The notes under the pieces: model-generated
The model's database searches: none
Seen by the model: only the letters and a program-made list of their open reading frames with translations
What the model was told of the DNA's origin: nothing
In this document: positions 7,653 to 14,567 of the stretch, in pieces
Layout of the letters: each line of letters opens with the position of its first letter
Numbering within the stretch: position 1 is the first letter of the stretch
Translations under genes and position numbers: made by a program
Source: a virus
Strand: one strand, 5' to 3'
IMG/VR virus record: IMGVR_UViG_3300047496_000077
Span: 1-23,788 of that record
Length of the DNA stretch: 23,788 bases

Positions 7653-8564
7653 CTATTTACCGACTCCTTGAAGTGCTCGGAACGGCAGAGAGACAGTTCC
7701 ACCGAAGGTCGGCGTCCACGTCCCGCTCGTATTGAATGTCCAGTAGTCATAGGTAGCGTCCGTAGTGTGTGTTCCACCAGTTGCGGAAGTAATCGTGTCA
7801 AGTGGAGCGTAGATTACCACTAAGCCATTTCCTCCGTTGCCTCCGGCGATAGATTGACCTCCTCCTCCTCCAGCTCCAGGCGTGCCTCCGTTAGAGTTGT
7901 TGCCGCCACCTCCACCACCAGAATCCAATCCAGTGCCATTTGCTCCTGGACTACCACCACCACCAGCAGAAGCTCCGCCAGAACCTGTTCCTGGTGCGAA
8001 GTTGCCATTACCGCTTATACCTGCTGAACTAGCACCCCCAGTAGAGCCGTTTGTTGCTGTCCCTGGACTACCTGTCATAGATGTGGCACCTGTTCCACCA
8101 CTACCACCTGCACCCGCGACTGCATTGCCACCTGCTGTATTTGCACCACCACCACCACCGCCTGAGGTGTCTGCTGTACCTCCACCACCAGCTGTAGTAC
8201 CACTTACATTTGTCGGTGCTACAGTGCCAGCAGTTCCACCACCTCCACCACCACCGCCAGCTGCTATGTAGGTTGTGCCAAACGCAACCGCAGACGACCC
8301 TCCACCACCGCCGCCAGCGTAAACACCTCCAACAGAAGCCCCTGCCCCACCGGATTGGAATCCCGTTCCACCAGCACCTGCGCCACTCGCAAACGCACCA
8401 GCACCACCTGTAGCGACAGTGATTGTGTAGCCAACCCCGGAAGTAATCGAGATACCGGTCTGATTCACATAAGCCGCAGCACCGCCTCCATTAACAGAAC
8501 CAGAAGAGGTACGAGCTCCACCCCCACCACCTCCTCCCCACAGTGCTAGATTAGCGGTAGCCAT
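7653..8564 (-). CDS. Glycine-rich tail adhesin-like protein
   Basis: Of 303 residues, the first 240 are dominated by Gly, Ala, Ser and Thr, with runs of five to eight Gly separated by short Ser/Asn/Thr segments and ending GGNGGNGLVVIYAP. That ending is typical of polyglycine-II sandwich adhesins, such as gp38-like tips on T-even phage fibres, where Gly helices pack together and the loops contact the receptor. The last 50 residues form a separate beta domain (TYDYWTFNTSGTWTPTF). It is encoded directly after the repeat fibre. Receptor binding or a fibre-tip role is likely; the exact receptor is unknown. Confidence 0.65.
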   Translation of the reverse strand: MATANLALWGGGGGGGARTSSGSVNGGGAAAYVNQTGISITSGVGYTITVATGGAGAFASGAGAGGTGFQSGGAGASVGGVYAGGGGGGSSAVAFGTTYIAAGGGGGGGGTAGTVAPTNVSGTTAGGGGTADTSGGGGGGANTAGGNAVAGAGGSGGTGATSMTGSPGTATNGSTGGASSAGISGNGNFAPGTGSGGASAGGGGSPGANGTGLDSGGGGGGNNSNGGTPGAGGGGGQSIAGGNGGNGLVVIYAPLDTITSATGGTHTTDATYDYWTFNTSGTWTPTFGGTVSLPFRALQGVGK

Positions 8565-8566
8565 TC

Positions 8567-10012
8567 TTATGGAGCGGTATATCCGCTTGCGGAGACGTAG
8601 ACGCTGGCCTGTACGCTCGATACGACCCCTAGACTACCTGCGGTACTTGTCTGTCTTAGAGGAAAGGGGAAAGACACCGAGAAGCCACCGCCAGAGGCCG
8701 CAGCATATCCCGAGTAGACCACCTGTCCTGCGTCTATGAGGCTTACGGTAGTACCCGCGGCCGCTGCATTGGTAACGAGGACTTGGGTAACATAATTTCT
8801 CTGACCACCTGCCGCAGTCGGTAGAAGCACCACAGAGGCTGTTCCTGTGATAACTGACGGGGAACCCGATACAAAACTCGAAGTGGGTGCGTAGAGCGTT
8901 ACGGGGCCTCCTACGACGCTCGTAGTCCACGCGCCAGATTGAGTGGCCGCTAATGTGCCCACCACCGATACAGTATTTGCTCCCGCGAGCGCGACAGATG
9001 ATATGCCTCCCGATATGGAGGTTATCACTCCTCCTGAGACGGAGGTTATCTGAGTGCCTCCCTGGAATCCAACAACCGAGCCAGAGACGTTGACCGTCCC
9101 AGATATAGACGCGGCCACGGCTCCGATTACTGCATTACCAGCAGGAAGTTGCCCGATAATAGACGCCCCCACTGTCCCTGACACCGATTGATTTCCCGAC
9201 GGACTAAACGACCCCTGCACAGACCCCGTTATGACGAGCGGGTTGGGCATCCCTATGATAGACGCACCGACAGTACCAGATACGCTTTGATTACCGGAAG
9301 GACTGAACGATCCTTGAACTGAACCTGTTATAACCAGAGGATTCGGTATGCCTATGATACTTGCTCCGACTGTGCCTGAGACTGATTGATTTCCTGAAGG
9401 AGAGAAAGAGCCTTGGATAGAACCTGTAATGATATAAGGATTTGTGCCTTGGATTGCGACGACAGAGCCTATGGTCGCTGTCCCCCCAGGTAACTGGCCA
9501 AAGATCGAGGCACCGACGAGTACGCTTGAAGGAATCGAACTGGCTATGGAGGTGATGAAAGTTCCTGACTGCACAACAGGTACAGTACCTATTACAGATG
9601 CCCCTACAGTACCCGAGACCGATTGGTTGGCTGCTGGTGTTATAGATGCTTGAACAGAGCCGGTGATAATCCAAGGATTTGTCGTCTGTGTTACTGGGAC
9701 GGTGCCTATTATGCTAGAACCGACCTGCCCAGAGATAGAGGGAGTACCGACTATCCCTACAGACCCAGACACCGATGCCCCCTGTAGTCCTGCGACAGTG
9801 ACGGTACCCGAAATAGACGGATTACCCACCATCGTGAATGACGGTGTACCGATTATGGAGGCTTTTATAGAGCCATCGGGATTTATACCAAGGACACTTG
9901 CCCCGCCAGCACCATAGATCTCTACCTCTTGGTAGCTCGTCCCTGCTACCAGTTCGGCAGCAATAGAACTCGTTCCTGCTCCTCCTGTGATTGGTACTGG
10001 TGTTTGAGACAT
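8567..10012 (-). CDS. Repeat-rich tail fibre-like protein
   Basis: The 481-residue protein is rich in Ser, Gly, Val, Ile and Thr. Its centre is built from short beta units of the type SVSGTVGASIIG and NPLVITGSVQGSF. Three copies are tandem 33-residue repeats coded by 9149-9445, and looser copies lie toward the N-terminus (about 9580-9680). This looks like a beta-solenoid or triple-stranded fibre shaft. The last ~100 residues form a different, compact domain (NYVTQVLVTNAAAAGTTVSL to SVYVSASGYTAP) resembling small C-terminal beta domains seen at the ends of phage fibres. Position after the adaptor-like gene and before the glycine-rich protein supports a fibre or head-fibre role. Confidence 0.6.
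   Translation of the reverse strand: MSQTPVPITGGAGTSSIAAELVAGTSYQEVEIYGAGGASVLGINPDGSIKASIIGTPSFTMVGNPSISGTVTVAGLQGASVSGSVGIVGTPSISGQVGSSIIGTVPVTQTTNPWIITGSVQASITPAANQSVSGTVGASVIGTVPVVQSGTFITSIASSIPSSVLVGASIFGQLPGGTATIGSVVAIQGTNPYIITGSIQGSFSPSGNQSVSGTVGASIIGIPNPLVITGSVQGSFSPSGNQSVSGTVGASIIGMPNPLVITGSVQGSFSPSGNQSVSGTVGASIIGQLPAGNAVIGAVAASISGTVNVSGSVVGFQGGTQITSVSGGVITSISGGISSVALAGANTVSVVGTLAATQSGAWTTSVVGGPVTLYAPTSSFVSGSPSVITGTASVVLLPTAAGGQRNYVTQVLVTNAAAAGTTVSLIDAGQVVYSGYAAASGGGFSVSFPFPLRQTSTAGSLGVVSSVQASVYVSASGYTAP
9149..9445 (-). repeat. Three tandem 99-nt coding repeats in the fibre gene
   Basis: Three 33-codon units start at 9445, 9346 and 9247. Units 2 and 3 encode 32 identical residues (PNPLVITGSVQGSFSPSGN and onward to GASIIG). 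By my codon-by-codon reading, 24 of those 32 codons differ, all silently. Unit 1 differs in a few residues and is equally diverged in codons. Confidence 0.85.
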
Positions 10013-10014
10013 AA

Positions 10015-10206
10015 TTAAGTGGCTTTAGGTATATTCGTCCAGGACGTTCCAGAGGCTTTAGTAATGTTAGTCCAGATGCTCGTGGCTGGCGTCGTACTGC
10101 TTGTAGAGTAAGTCAGTGCGAGTAAAAGACCAATAGGCATTCCTGGTGAGACGGTGTGGGTTCCACTTCCATCGGTCGGTTTCGGTATGTTAGTCCACGT
10201 AGTCAT
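10015..10206 (-). CDS. Small repeat protein (WTNIxK motif), probable virion accessory
   Basis: The 63-residue protein carries three copies of a W-T-N-I-x-K motif: TTWTNIPKPT at the start, SIWTNITKAS near residue 44 and SWTNIPKAT at the very end. The middle is TVSPGMPIGLLLALTYST. There are no charged catalytic residues or membrane signals of note. It sits between the adaptor-like gene and the fibre gene with 2-nt gaps on both sides. The repeats suggest beta-hairpins in a small fibre or collar protein. No family was recognised with certainty. Confidence 0.5.
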   Translation of the reverse strand: MTTWTNIPKPTDGSGTHTVSPGMPIGLLLALTYSTSSTTPATSIWTNITKASGTSWTNIPKAT

Positions 10207-10208
10207 AC

Positions 10209-10901
10209 TTAGTATTGCCAGCCTGTAATCTGGAGCGGGGTGGGGTTAATGGGCTGCTTCGACTGGGGAGCAAGTATGTTTATCGCGTCACCTATCTTCT
10301 TTGCATAGGAAGCTTCCCATTGCTGGGCGATGTCAAATTTCTCTAGGGAACGGTAGTAGTAGGTCAATATCCTGTCTCCGAGACAAGTAACATCGAGCGT
10401 CTGGGGGTAATTTATCGTCGAGGCAGTCGTAGCGTACGGCGTAGGCTGGAGGTAATAGTAAATCTTTATCAGGCAACTTCCCCCTTGGACAGTCGGGAAT
10501 ATTTCGCCCGTATCCCCGTGGTTAGTGAATTGCGGATCATCTGTTCGCTGGTTCTGGCGCACGAAGTCCCAAGAGGTATTCCCTTGGAGGTTAGCCACGT
10601 CGAGTTTTGTAGCTTGTATGAATGCTTGCCCACCAGCGCCTGTGTAGTCCACTTCTACCGTCTTTAGGGCAAACATACCCGTAGGCCATGCAAACGTGCT
10701 TGTAGTGCCTCCTGTGGGCGCTGTGAGGGTCGTGTAGGCCTCTTGTGTCTGCGCCGCATCTATACCCCTATTGATAAGGTCTCGGGTTATATCTATGAGG
10801 CCGTTATTAGCCCACGCTAGCCCTGTGGTATCGGTAATACCATTAGAGTCAGTCTGGGCTAACTGACGTGCGTATGTAATTTCATCTGCTACGGTTGCCA
10901 T
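10209..10901 (-). CDS. Head-tail adaptor/connector-like protein
   Basis: The 230-residue protein opens with a helical segment (MATVADEITYARQLAQTDSN, then LAWANNGLIDITRDLINRG), continues with a beta-rich middle (residues 60-165) and ends in helices (RILTYYYRSLEKFDIAQQWE, AKKIGDAINIL). Helical ends around a beta insert, with the gene directly after the capsid gene, match adaptor or connector proteins that dock under the portal in podoviruses. It is the rare gene here with a strong ribosome site, GGGGGAGG, only 3 nt before the ATG, and that site lies in the arm of a hairpin. Family assignment rests on architecture and position. Confidence 0.5.
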   Translation of the reverse strand: MATVADEITYARQLAQTDSNGITDTTGLAWANNGLIDITRDLINRGIDAAQTQEAYTTLTAPTGGTTSTFAWPTGMFALKTVEVDYTGAGGQAFIQATKLDVANLQGNTSWDFVRQNQRTDDPQFTNHGDTGEIFPTVQGGSCLIKIYYYLQPTPYATTASTINYPQTLDVTCLGDRILTYYYRSLEKFDIAQQWEASYAKKIGDAINILAPQSKQPINPTPLQITGWQY

Positions 10902-10905
10902 ATTC

Positions 10906-10929
10906 CTCCCCCCAATGCTTTAGGGGGAG
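10906..10929 (-). promoter_or_regulatory. Hairpin between capsid and adaptor genes covering the ribosome site
   Basis: On the transcript, CUCCCCC (10929-10923) pairs with GGGGGAG (10912-10906) over a 10-nt loop, a perfect 7-bp G/C-rich stem. The 3' arm is the Shine-Dalgarno of the adaptor gene. No U-run follows, so it is not a classical terminator. It could lower adaptor translation relative to capsid or protect the capsid mRNA end. Confidence 0.55.
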
Positions 10930-10939
10930 AATATAGAAC

Positions 10940-12040
10940 CTAGCTCGACGCTGCGGACTCAACGCGAATGATGCGCTGGGTACCTGGCGTGTCCTCGAAA
11001 CGAGTAACACCGAGGGTAACCTTTCCACCAATCGAGGTGAAGAGGTTCAACGGGTTATTCGAGTCAGGAGTGGTAACGAGTATCGGCGTCGGCTGCTGGA
11101 AGTAACCCCAACCGAAGCTCTGATCTCCCAAGACCGTGGTCGGGAAGACAGGGACCGTCGAGTTGAAGTAGTTCTGGTACGCCGAACGGAGATAGCGGAT
11201 ACCACGGAAGTCGCCGAGAGCGCCTGCGCGGAGGTCATCAACCGAAGTGTAGCGACCGACGTCTACGAATGCACCAGCACTCGTATTGGTCATAAGGTCA
11301 GCTTCCACGAACGGATGAACGACGGCTGCGTAGTACTTGCCCTCGAACGGCTTAAGGCCTGCCGCGTTGCTCGAAGCAAGATTGCGGTATGCCTTGGTCA
11401 TCTCAAGCTGGGTAGCGATATCGCCTGCACCGAGACCGGTACGAGACGTTTTACCACCAGCATAGATGACACCATTGGAACCTGCGTTAACGACAGTCTG
11501 GACGACCGTATCAACGAGGCGTGCGAGAGAGTTCTTGACCTGCATCGTGCAGGAGTCAACAACTTCAATCGCGGAGTTATGAACAAGGAGGTCGGAAACC
11601 TGAACCAAGATACCGAACTGGAACGGGCCAGAGCCGTAGGACGTTGCGCCCCACGTAACTGCTGTCGGGTTGGTACCTTCGGTGATGGCCGCGACACCCT
11701 GCGTCGAAGACACAGGATAGCCTGACGGATCAGAGGCCTGACCACCTTGGATAGAAGCACCTGCACCCCAAACCGAGCCACCGACACCACCACCGATAAC
11801 TGAACCGAAGCTCGTGATAGAGCTCTGGTTCATGTTCACGTTGATTTTAACCGGCAACTGGTTGGTCTGCGGGAAGAGAATGCGGTCGAATCCTTTCGGA
11901 CTGTCGCGACGCACGCCCAAGCGGGCATACTGAAGTTGCGGTTCGAGCACCTTGATCTCATCGTTGATGTAGGCAACGAGGAGTTCGGAGGCATTACCCG
12001 AAGCGCCGCCCCAGCTTGAATTTCGTACTGTAACAGCCAT
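10940..12040 (-). CDS. Major capsid protein, N4-gp56-like family
   Basis: The 366-residue protein has the N4-gp56 family layout: N-terminal helix region (LLVAYINDEIKVLEPQLQYA), then LGVRRDSPKGFDRILFPQTN, a Gly-rich loop region (about 75-110) and a helix with VKNSLARLVDTVVQTVV. The signature stretch reads YYAAVVHPFVEADLMTNTS, then DDLRAGALGDFRGIRYLRS, where the family has IHPDV and GEIGKLYGVRFV. These are HK97-fold shell proteins. The candidate scaffold gene lies 15 nt upstream, the usual order. The start at 12040 is embedded in a perfect small hairpin. A 38-nt spacer with a G/C-rich stem follows the stop. Confidence 0.85.
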   Translation of the reverse strand: MAVTVRNSSWGGASGNASELLVAYINDEIKVLEPQLQYARLGVRRDSPKGFDRILFPQTNQLPVKINVNMNQSSITSFGSVIGGGVGGSVWGAGASIQGGQASDPSGYPVSSTQGVAAITEGTNPTAVTWGATSYGSGPFQFGILVQVSDLLVHNSAIEVVDSCTMQVKNSLARLVDTVVQTVVNAGSNGVIYAGGKTSRTGLGAGDIATQLEMTKAYRNLASSNAAGLKPFEGKYYAAVVHPFVEADLMTNTSAGAFVDVGRYTSVDDLRAGALGDFRGIRYLRSAYQNYFNSTVPVFPTTVLGDQSFGWGYFQQPTPILVTTPDSNNPLNLFTSIGGKVTLGVTRFEDTPGTQRIIRVESAASS

Positions 12041-12051
12041 TTTTAATGGCT
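12035..12051 (-). promoter_or_regulatory. Hairpin containing the capsid start codon
   Basis: The transcript reads AGCCATT-AAA-AATGGCT (12051-12035), a perfect 7-bp stem with a 3-nt loop. The capsid ATG (12040-12038) is in the 3' arm. A weak GAGAG element lies just upstream. This could tune ribosome access, or it could be chance; the stem is short. Confidence 0.4.
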
Positions 12052-12055
12052 CTCG

Positions 12056-12499
12056 TTAGGTAATGATGAGGGCTTCTTCGAGAGCTGCACGGCGTTCTGC
12101 CTGGGTCATCTCCGCTGCCGACTTGGTAGTCCCCTGTGAGGGAAGATTGGTCGAAGCAGAACCTCCTGCATTAGTGATAGTCGGCTCGGGTTGGTTCCCC
12201 AACTTGCCCGCCTTCCCTAACACTGCAAACGTCGCATCTTCTAAAGACATCCCTGACATCACTTTGGTCTGTATATCAGCTTTGAAGTCTTTCGCAGCTG
12301 GATTACTCGCAACGATGTCAGTGAATCCTTCGGCAAATGATGCTCGGCGTTCCGCTTCGGCCGTTTTAGCGGCTTCAGCATCTGCACGGGCAACTGCCTC
12401 ATCTCTCTCGGTCGCCGTCGTCTCTACCTTACTAGAGAGCGACTTAATCCTCTTTTCTGCATCAGAGGGTTCGTTAATAAGGGTATCTAGCTCAGCCAT
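12056..12499 (-). CDS. Candidate scaffolding protein
   Basis: The 147-residue protein is highly charged, with a long helical, coiled-coil-prone N-terminal half (AEKRIKSLSSKVETTATERD, then AVARADAEAAKTAEAERRAS). A flexible Gly/Ser/Thr/Pro segment follows (about residues 100-125), then a short C-terminal helix (AAEMTQAERRAALEEAL). This is the usual shape of phage scaffolds, which line the inside of the procapsid and bind the shell through a terminal helix. The gene lies directly upstream of the capsid gene, the standard position. The leader is A-rich (AATAAAACAAAACT) with no Shine-Dalgarno and follows a spacer with two hairpins. Confidence 0.65.
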   Translation of the reverse strand: MAELDTLINEPSDAEKRIKSLSSKVETTATERDEAVARADAEAAKTAEAERRASFAEGFTDIVASNPAAKDFKADIQTKVMSGMSLEDATFAVLGKAGKLGNQPEPTITNAGGSASTNLPSQGTTKSAAEMTQAERRAALEEALIIT

Positions 12500-12584
12500 A
12501 GTTTTGTTTTATTTGTCAGTGCGTAGGGTGGTCGATTCCCTACCCGCGAATAATGCCTTGTCAGTATAGGGGCGGCACTCCCTA
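12500..12584 (-). promoter_or_regulatory. Non-coding spacer with two matched hairpins upstream of scaffold-capsid
   Basis: In transcript sense the spacer holds ATAGGG-(8 nt)-CCCTAT (12585-12566), then ACTGACAA (12565-12558), then GTAGGG-(9 nt)-CCCTAC (12543-12523), then again ACTGACAA (12520-12513). Both stems are perfect over 6 bp, and each is followed within 0-2 nt by the same octamer. The first stem's 5' arm starts in the previous gene's stop codon. No U-tract follows, so intrinsic termination is unlikely. RNA processing or stability, protein binding, or a promoter in this spacer are possible. Confidence 0.6.
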
Positions 12585-13025
12585 TTACGCTGTTGCCCTC
12601 TTAAACCGCTTCTCGTGAGCGCGTGAACACTCATAAGAATCGCACCAAACGATAAGTGTACTTGGATTATCTGGATGCTCCGCAATGTTCAGATTGGCGT
12701 GGTAGATGATCTCATCAGGGTCTTTGTTCTCAGGGCAATAAGAGCACCTAAGTTGCATACCACGGTAATGAGGGCACATCTTGTACTGATATTGCGAGGC
12801 AGTGTTTGAATCCAATACTCCGCAGTACTCGCAGATTCCTCCTCTAACCATTGGGAATCGGCGGGTATACGGTTCGCTTTGTGCTCCCTGGCGTTCTACG
12901 CGCATCTGCCTTGGAGCCTGTGGTGGTTGATACACGGGCTGGGGCGGAAGCGTGGCGGTTTCAGGAGCAGGTTCGCGCTCCGTCGCGGGCTGGGAATCAG
13001 CCTCAGTCTTTCTCGGTCGTGCCAT
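12585..13025 (-). CDS. Cys-rich (zinc-binding-like) protein, function unknown
   Basis: The 146-residue protein has a disordered Pro/Gln/Arg-rich first third (PPQPVYQPPQAPRQ). A Cys/His-rich core follows: CEYC near 65, CPHY near 84, CSYC near 94 and WCDSYECSRAH near 127-137, enough ligands for one or two zinc sites. I see no His-Asn-His catalytic order, so it is not an obvious HNH nuclease. The start has one of the few recognisable ribosome sites here (AAGGA, 7 nt before the ATG), which supports the chosen start despite a 23-nt overlap with the previous gene. It may be a minor head protein or a nucleic-acid-binding factor. Confidence 0.55.
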   Translation of the reverse strand: MARPRKTEADSQPATEREPAPETATLPPQPVYQPPQAPRQMRVERQGAQSEPYTRRFPMVRGGICEYCGVLDSNTASQYQYKMCPHYRGMQLRCSYCPENKDPDEIIYHANLNIAEHPDNPSTLIVWCDSYECSRAHEKRFKRATA

Positions 13026-13368
13026 ATTGTTTCCTTATGTTTGTTAATTCTTGGCGGAATACAGCTTCTAACTTGGATAAGTCAGAAAACTTCTCCGCCC
13101 AGACGAGTTGCCCTGTGAGATACCGTAAGATATCTACATCAGGCTTCGTCTTTTTGGCTTCACTTTGAATCTTATCGCTAAGGTTCTGGGTTACACCATC
13201 GAACACGTTCTCTTTCAAGGTACTCCAGTCTTTTGAATCCTGAACTTTACGTATAGCACCGAGAATCTTTACTAACTCTACCTCGCGCTCCCTGACTTCT
13301 GGCGTGTGGTCTACGGGAGTCTCGACGTGGAGATTTACTGATTCTACGGCGAAATACGAATTGTTCAT
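13003..13368 (-). CDS. Conserved-looking helical phage protein, function unknown
   Basis: The 121-residue protein has a short beta-like start (MNNSYFAVESVNLHVETPVD) and then charged helices to the end (VREREVELVKILGAIRKVQD, LVWAEKFSDLSKLEAVFRQE). It has no Cys cluster, membrane segment or signal peptide. Its ATG shares a base with the previous stop (TAATG at 13368), so translation is probably coupled to the structural gene upstream. Position between portal and capsid suggests a head-assembly or head-completion role, but nothing in the sequence proves it. Confidence 0.55.
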   Translation of the reverse strand: MNNSYFAVESVNLHVETPVDHTPEVREREVELVKILGAIRKVQDSKDWSTLKENVFDGVTQNLSDKIQSEAKKTKPDVDILRYLTGQLVWAEKFSDLSKLEAVFRQELTNIRKQYGTTEKD

Positions 13369-13874
13369 TAGCTCGTGAAGTCAGTGGTCGGAGCGTACAC
13401 CACTACGTTGATACCACCGGTGGTGATGGTATTGGCGTAGGTTATCTGTACGCGGTTTGCCACTCCCATGACAGGAAGACCGCTCGTTACTCCTACAGCA
13501 GAAGCTGCGGGCGTACCCGCAGAGAGCGTAGAAGCAGCTACTGAACCAATCCAGTTTGTAGATCCCTTATTGACACCTGCCGCTAGGGCTACTGAGAAGA
13601 ACTGGGCGTTCTGATTGTTCATCGTCGCAGCAACGGTAGCGGCTCCGACCGATACGACGGCCATATCACGCCACGTTGTACCGCCATCTTCGGAAGTCTG
13701 GAAGTACACGAGCGCAGAACCGGAGGCATTCCAAGTACTGTTGAGGTATACCTTACCGATGATGCTCTGAGCATCCTGCGGAACGGTGAACGGATACAAG
13801 ATGGTACCAGCCGTGTTTACGTCGGTAACAGCTAGGATGGAACGAGAACTTGCACTAGGAGAAGCTAAAGCCAT
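13368..13874 (-). CDS. Probable virion structural protein (beta-rich)
   Basis: The 168-residue protein is rich in Ala, Ser, Thr, Val and Gly, with alternating hydrophobic strands and one clear element, YFQTSEDGGTTWRDMAVVSV, of the kind found in immunoglobulin-like or decoration domains of phage heads and tails. The C-terminus (RVQITYANTITTGGINVVVY) is also strand-like. It lies among head genes, 1 nt after a small acidic protein gene. A capsid decoration or head-fibre protein is a reasonable guess; no family was named. Confidence 0.5.
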   Translation of the reverse strand: MALASPSASSRSILAVTDVNTAGTILYPFTVPQDAQSIIGKVYLNSTWNASGSALVYFQTSEDGGTTWRDMAVVSVGAATVAATMNNQNAQFFSVALAAGVNKGSTNWIGSVAASTLSAGTPAASAVGVTSGLPVMGVANRVQITYANTITTGGINVVVYAPTTDFTS

Positions 13875-13875
13875 A

Positions 13876-14046
13876 TTACTCTACGTTATCCTCTGGTAAT
13901 TCGACCTCTACATCCTTAGTCTCTCCGGACATATCAACTGCCTCTGGGTCTGCCGCTACGGCTTCCTCCTCCGAGGAATCAGACGGAAGACCGTGGCCGA
14001 AGTCCGGCACGCCATTAAGATTGTTTACATTAGGTATTTCGTCCAT
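13876..14046 (-). CDS. Small acidic protein, function unknown
   Basis: From the ATG at 14046 the product has 56 residues and is strongly acidic (SEEEAVAADPEAVDMSG, then VEVELPEDNVE). A longer version from 14091 would overlap the preceding tiny gene and adds an unlike, Arg/Trp-rich stretch, so I prefer 14046. The leader is A/T-rich without a Shine-Dalgarno. It lies between a tiny basic protein gene and a structural gene. The composition is like a disordered head-assembly factor, but no function can be assigned. Confidence 0.5.
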   Translation of the reverse strand: MDEIPNVNNLNGVPDFGHGLPSDSSEEEAVAADPEAVDMSGETKDVEVELPEDNVE

Positions 14047-14050
14047 AAGT

Positions 14051-14167
14051 TTATTTGCTATAAAGACCCCCCATAGCCTTGCCTGCCGCATTGCCCATCA
14101 TAGACATCTTGCGCTTAGCAACCATTTCGGGTGTCATCTTCTTCTTCATTGTCTTTTTACTCTTCAT
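14051..14167 (-). CDS. Tiny basic protein, function unknown
   Basis: From the ATG at 14167 the product has 38 residues and is rich in Lys and Met (MKSKKTMKKKMTPEMVAKRK, ending MGGLYSK). A longer frame from 14302 lies entirely within the upstream gene's coding region, so the internal start after that gene's stop is preferred. No ribosome site is visible. It resembles two other tiny basic products encoded near the portal (15255-15464 and 15112-15252), possibly minor virion or DNA-binding peptides. Confidence 0.45.
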   Translation of the reverse strand: MKSKKTMKKKMTPEMVAKRKMSMMGNAAGKAMGGLYSK

Positions 14168-14186
14168 ATTAGTCAATAGTGGATAA

Positions 14187-14567
14187 TTAGAATTCGGCTC
14201 CGAATACAGAACCAGCACCACCGACCTGTTTGATCGATATCTGGTTATAGAGCCCATTCGCCGCGTTTGCACCTTGGATGCTCGGATATACCCCTGCGAC
14301 ACTCTGAGGGACTACGAACATCTGGGGGGTATTCACAGGGATAGTCCCGTCAAAGTTAGTCGCCGTGACACTTGATGGACCCCATTTGAAGTTTGCAGGA
14401 TTCCCCAGAGCGACAAGCTGTATTGCGGTGGTGTTAGCATTAAGGCCGATTGTCGAGGATACAGTGAATACACTACCCCAAGACTGATTGGACACTTGTC
14501 CGGGGATGGAGACAGAGTAGGGATTGTTGTTCTTATCTACAGGCAATTCGCGCGCATATTGAGCCAA
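14187..14567 (-). CDS. Probable virion structural protein with a TTG start
   Basis: The 126-residue protein is beta-rich and Asn/Val/Gly/Ala-rich (YSVSIPGQVSNQSWGSVFTV, PQMFVVPQSVAGVYPSIQ), probably a head decoration or head-completion protein. The only usable start is TTG at 14567, because the next in-frame Met is about 80 residues inside. The start is buried in the last 31 bases of the HNH gene. There is no ribosome site at normal distance; the nearest GGAG is about 20 nt upstream. The sequence from TTG onward (TTGGCTCAATAT) looks like an ATGGCT start whose first base was replaced when the HNH gene arrived. Confidence 0.6.
   Translation of the reverse strand: MAQYARELPVDKNNNPYSVSIPGQVSNQSWGSVFTVSSTIGLNANTTAIQLVALGNPANFKWGPSSVTATNFDGTIPVNTPQMFVVPQSVAGVYPSIQGANAANGLYNQISIKQVGGAGSVFGAEF

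Noticed and set aside
7882-8271. 129-codon plus-strand Pro-rich frame
   Set aside because: It is the exact antisense of the Gly-rich adhesin gene; Gly codons read backwards give Pro. No start signal or plus-strand context supports it.
10906-10929. Rho-independent terminator after the capsid gene
   Set aside because: The stem is strong, but no U-run follows in the direction of transcription and the next gene starts 5 nt later.
12523-12585. Tandem intrinsic terminators upstream of the scaffold gene
   Set aside because: Stems are only 6 bp, and the sequences after them on the transcript are A-rich rather than U-rich.
12585-13025. Third HNH endonuclease
   Set aside because: Cys pairs are present, but the His-Asn-His catalytic order is absent.
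14168-14302. Longer N-terminus for the tiny basic protein
   Set aside because: The added residues overlap the upstream structural gene in another frame and differ in composition; the ATG at 14167 lies just after that gene's stop.
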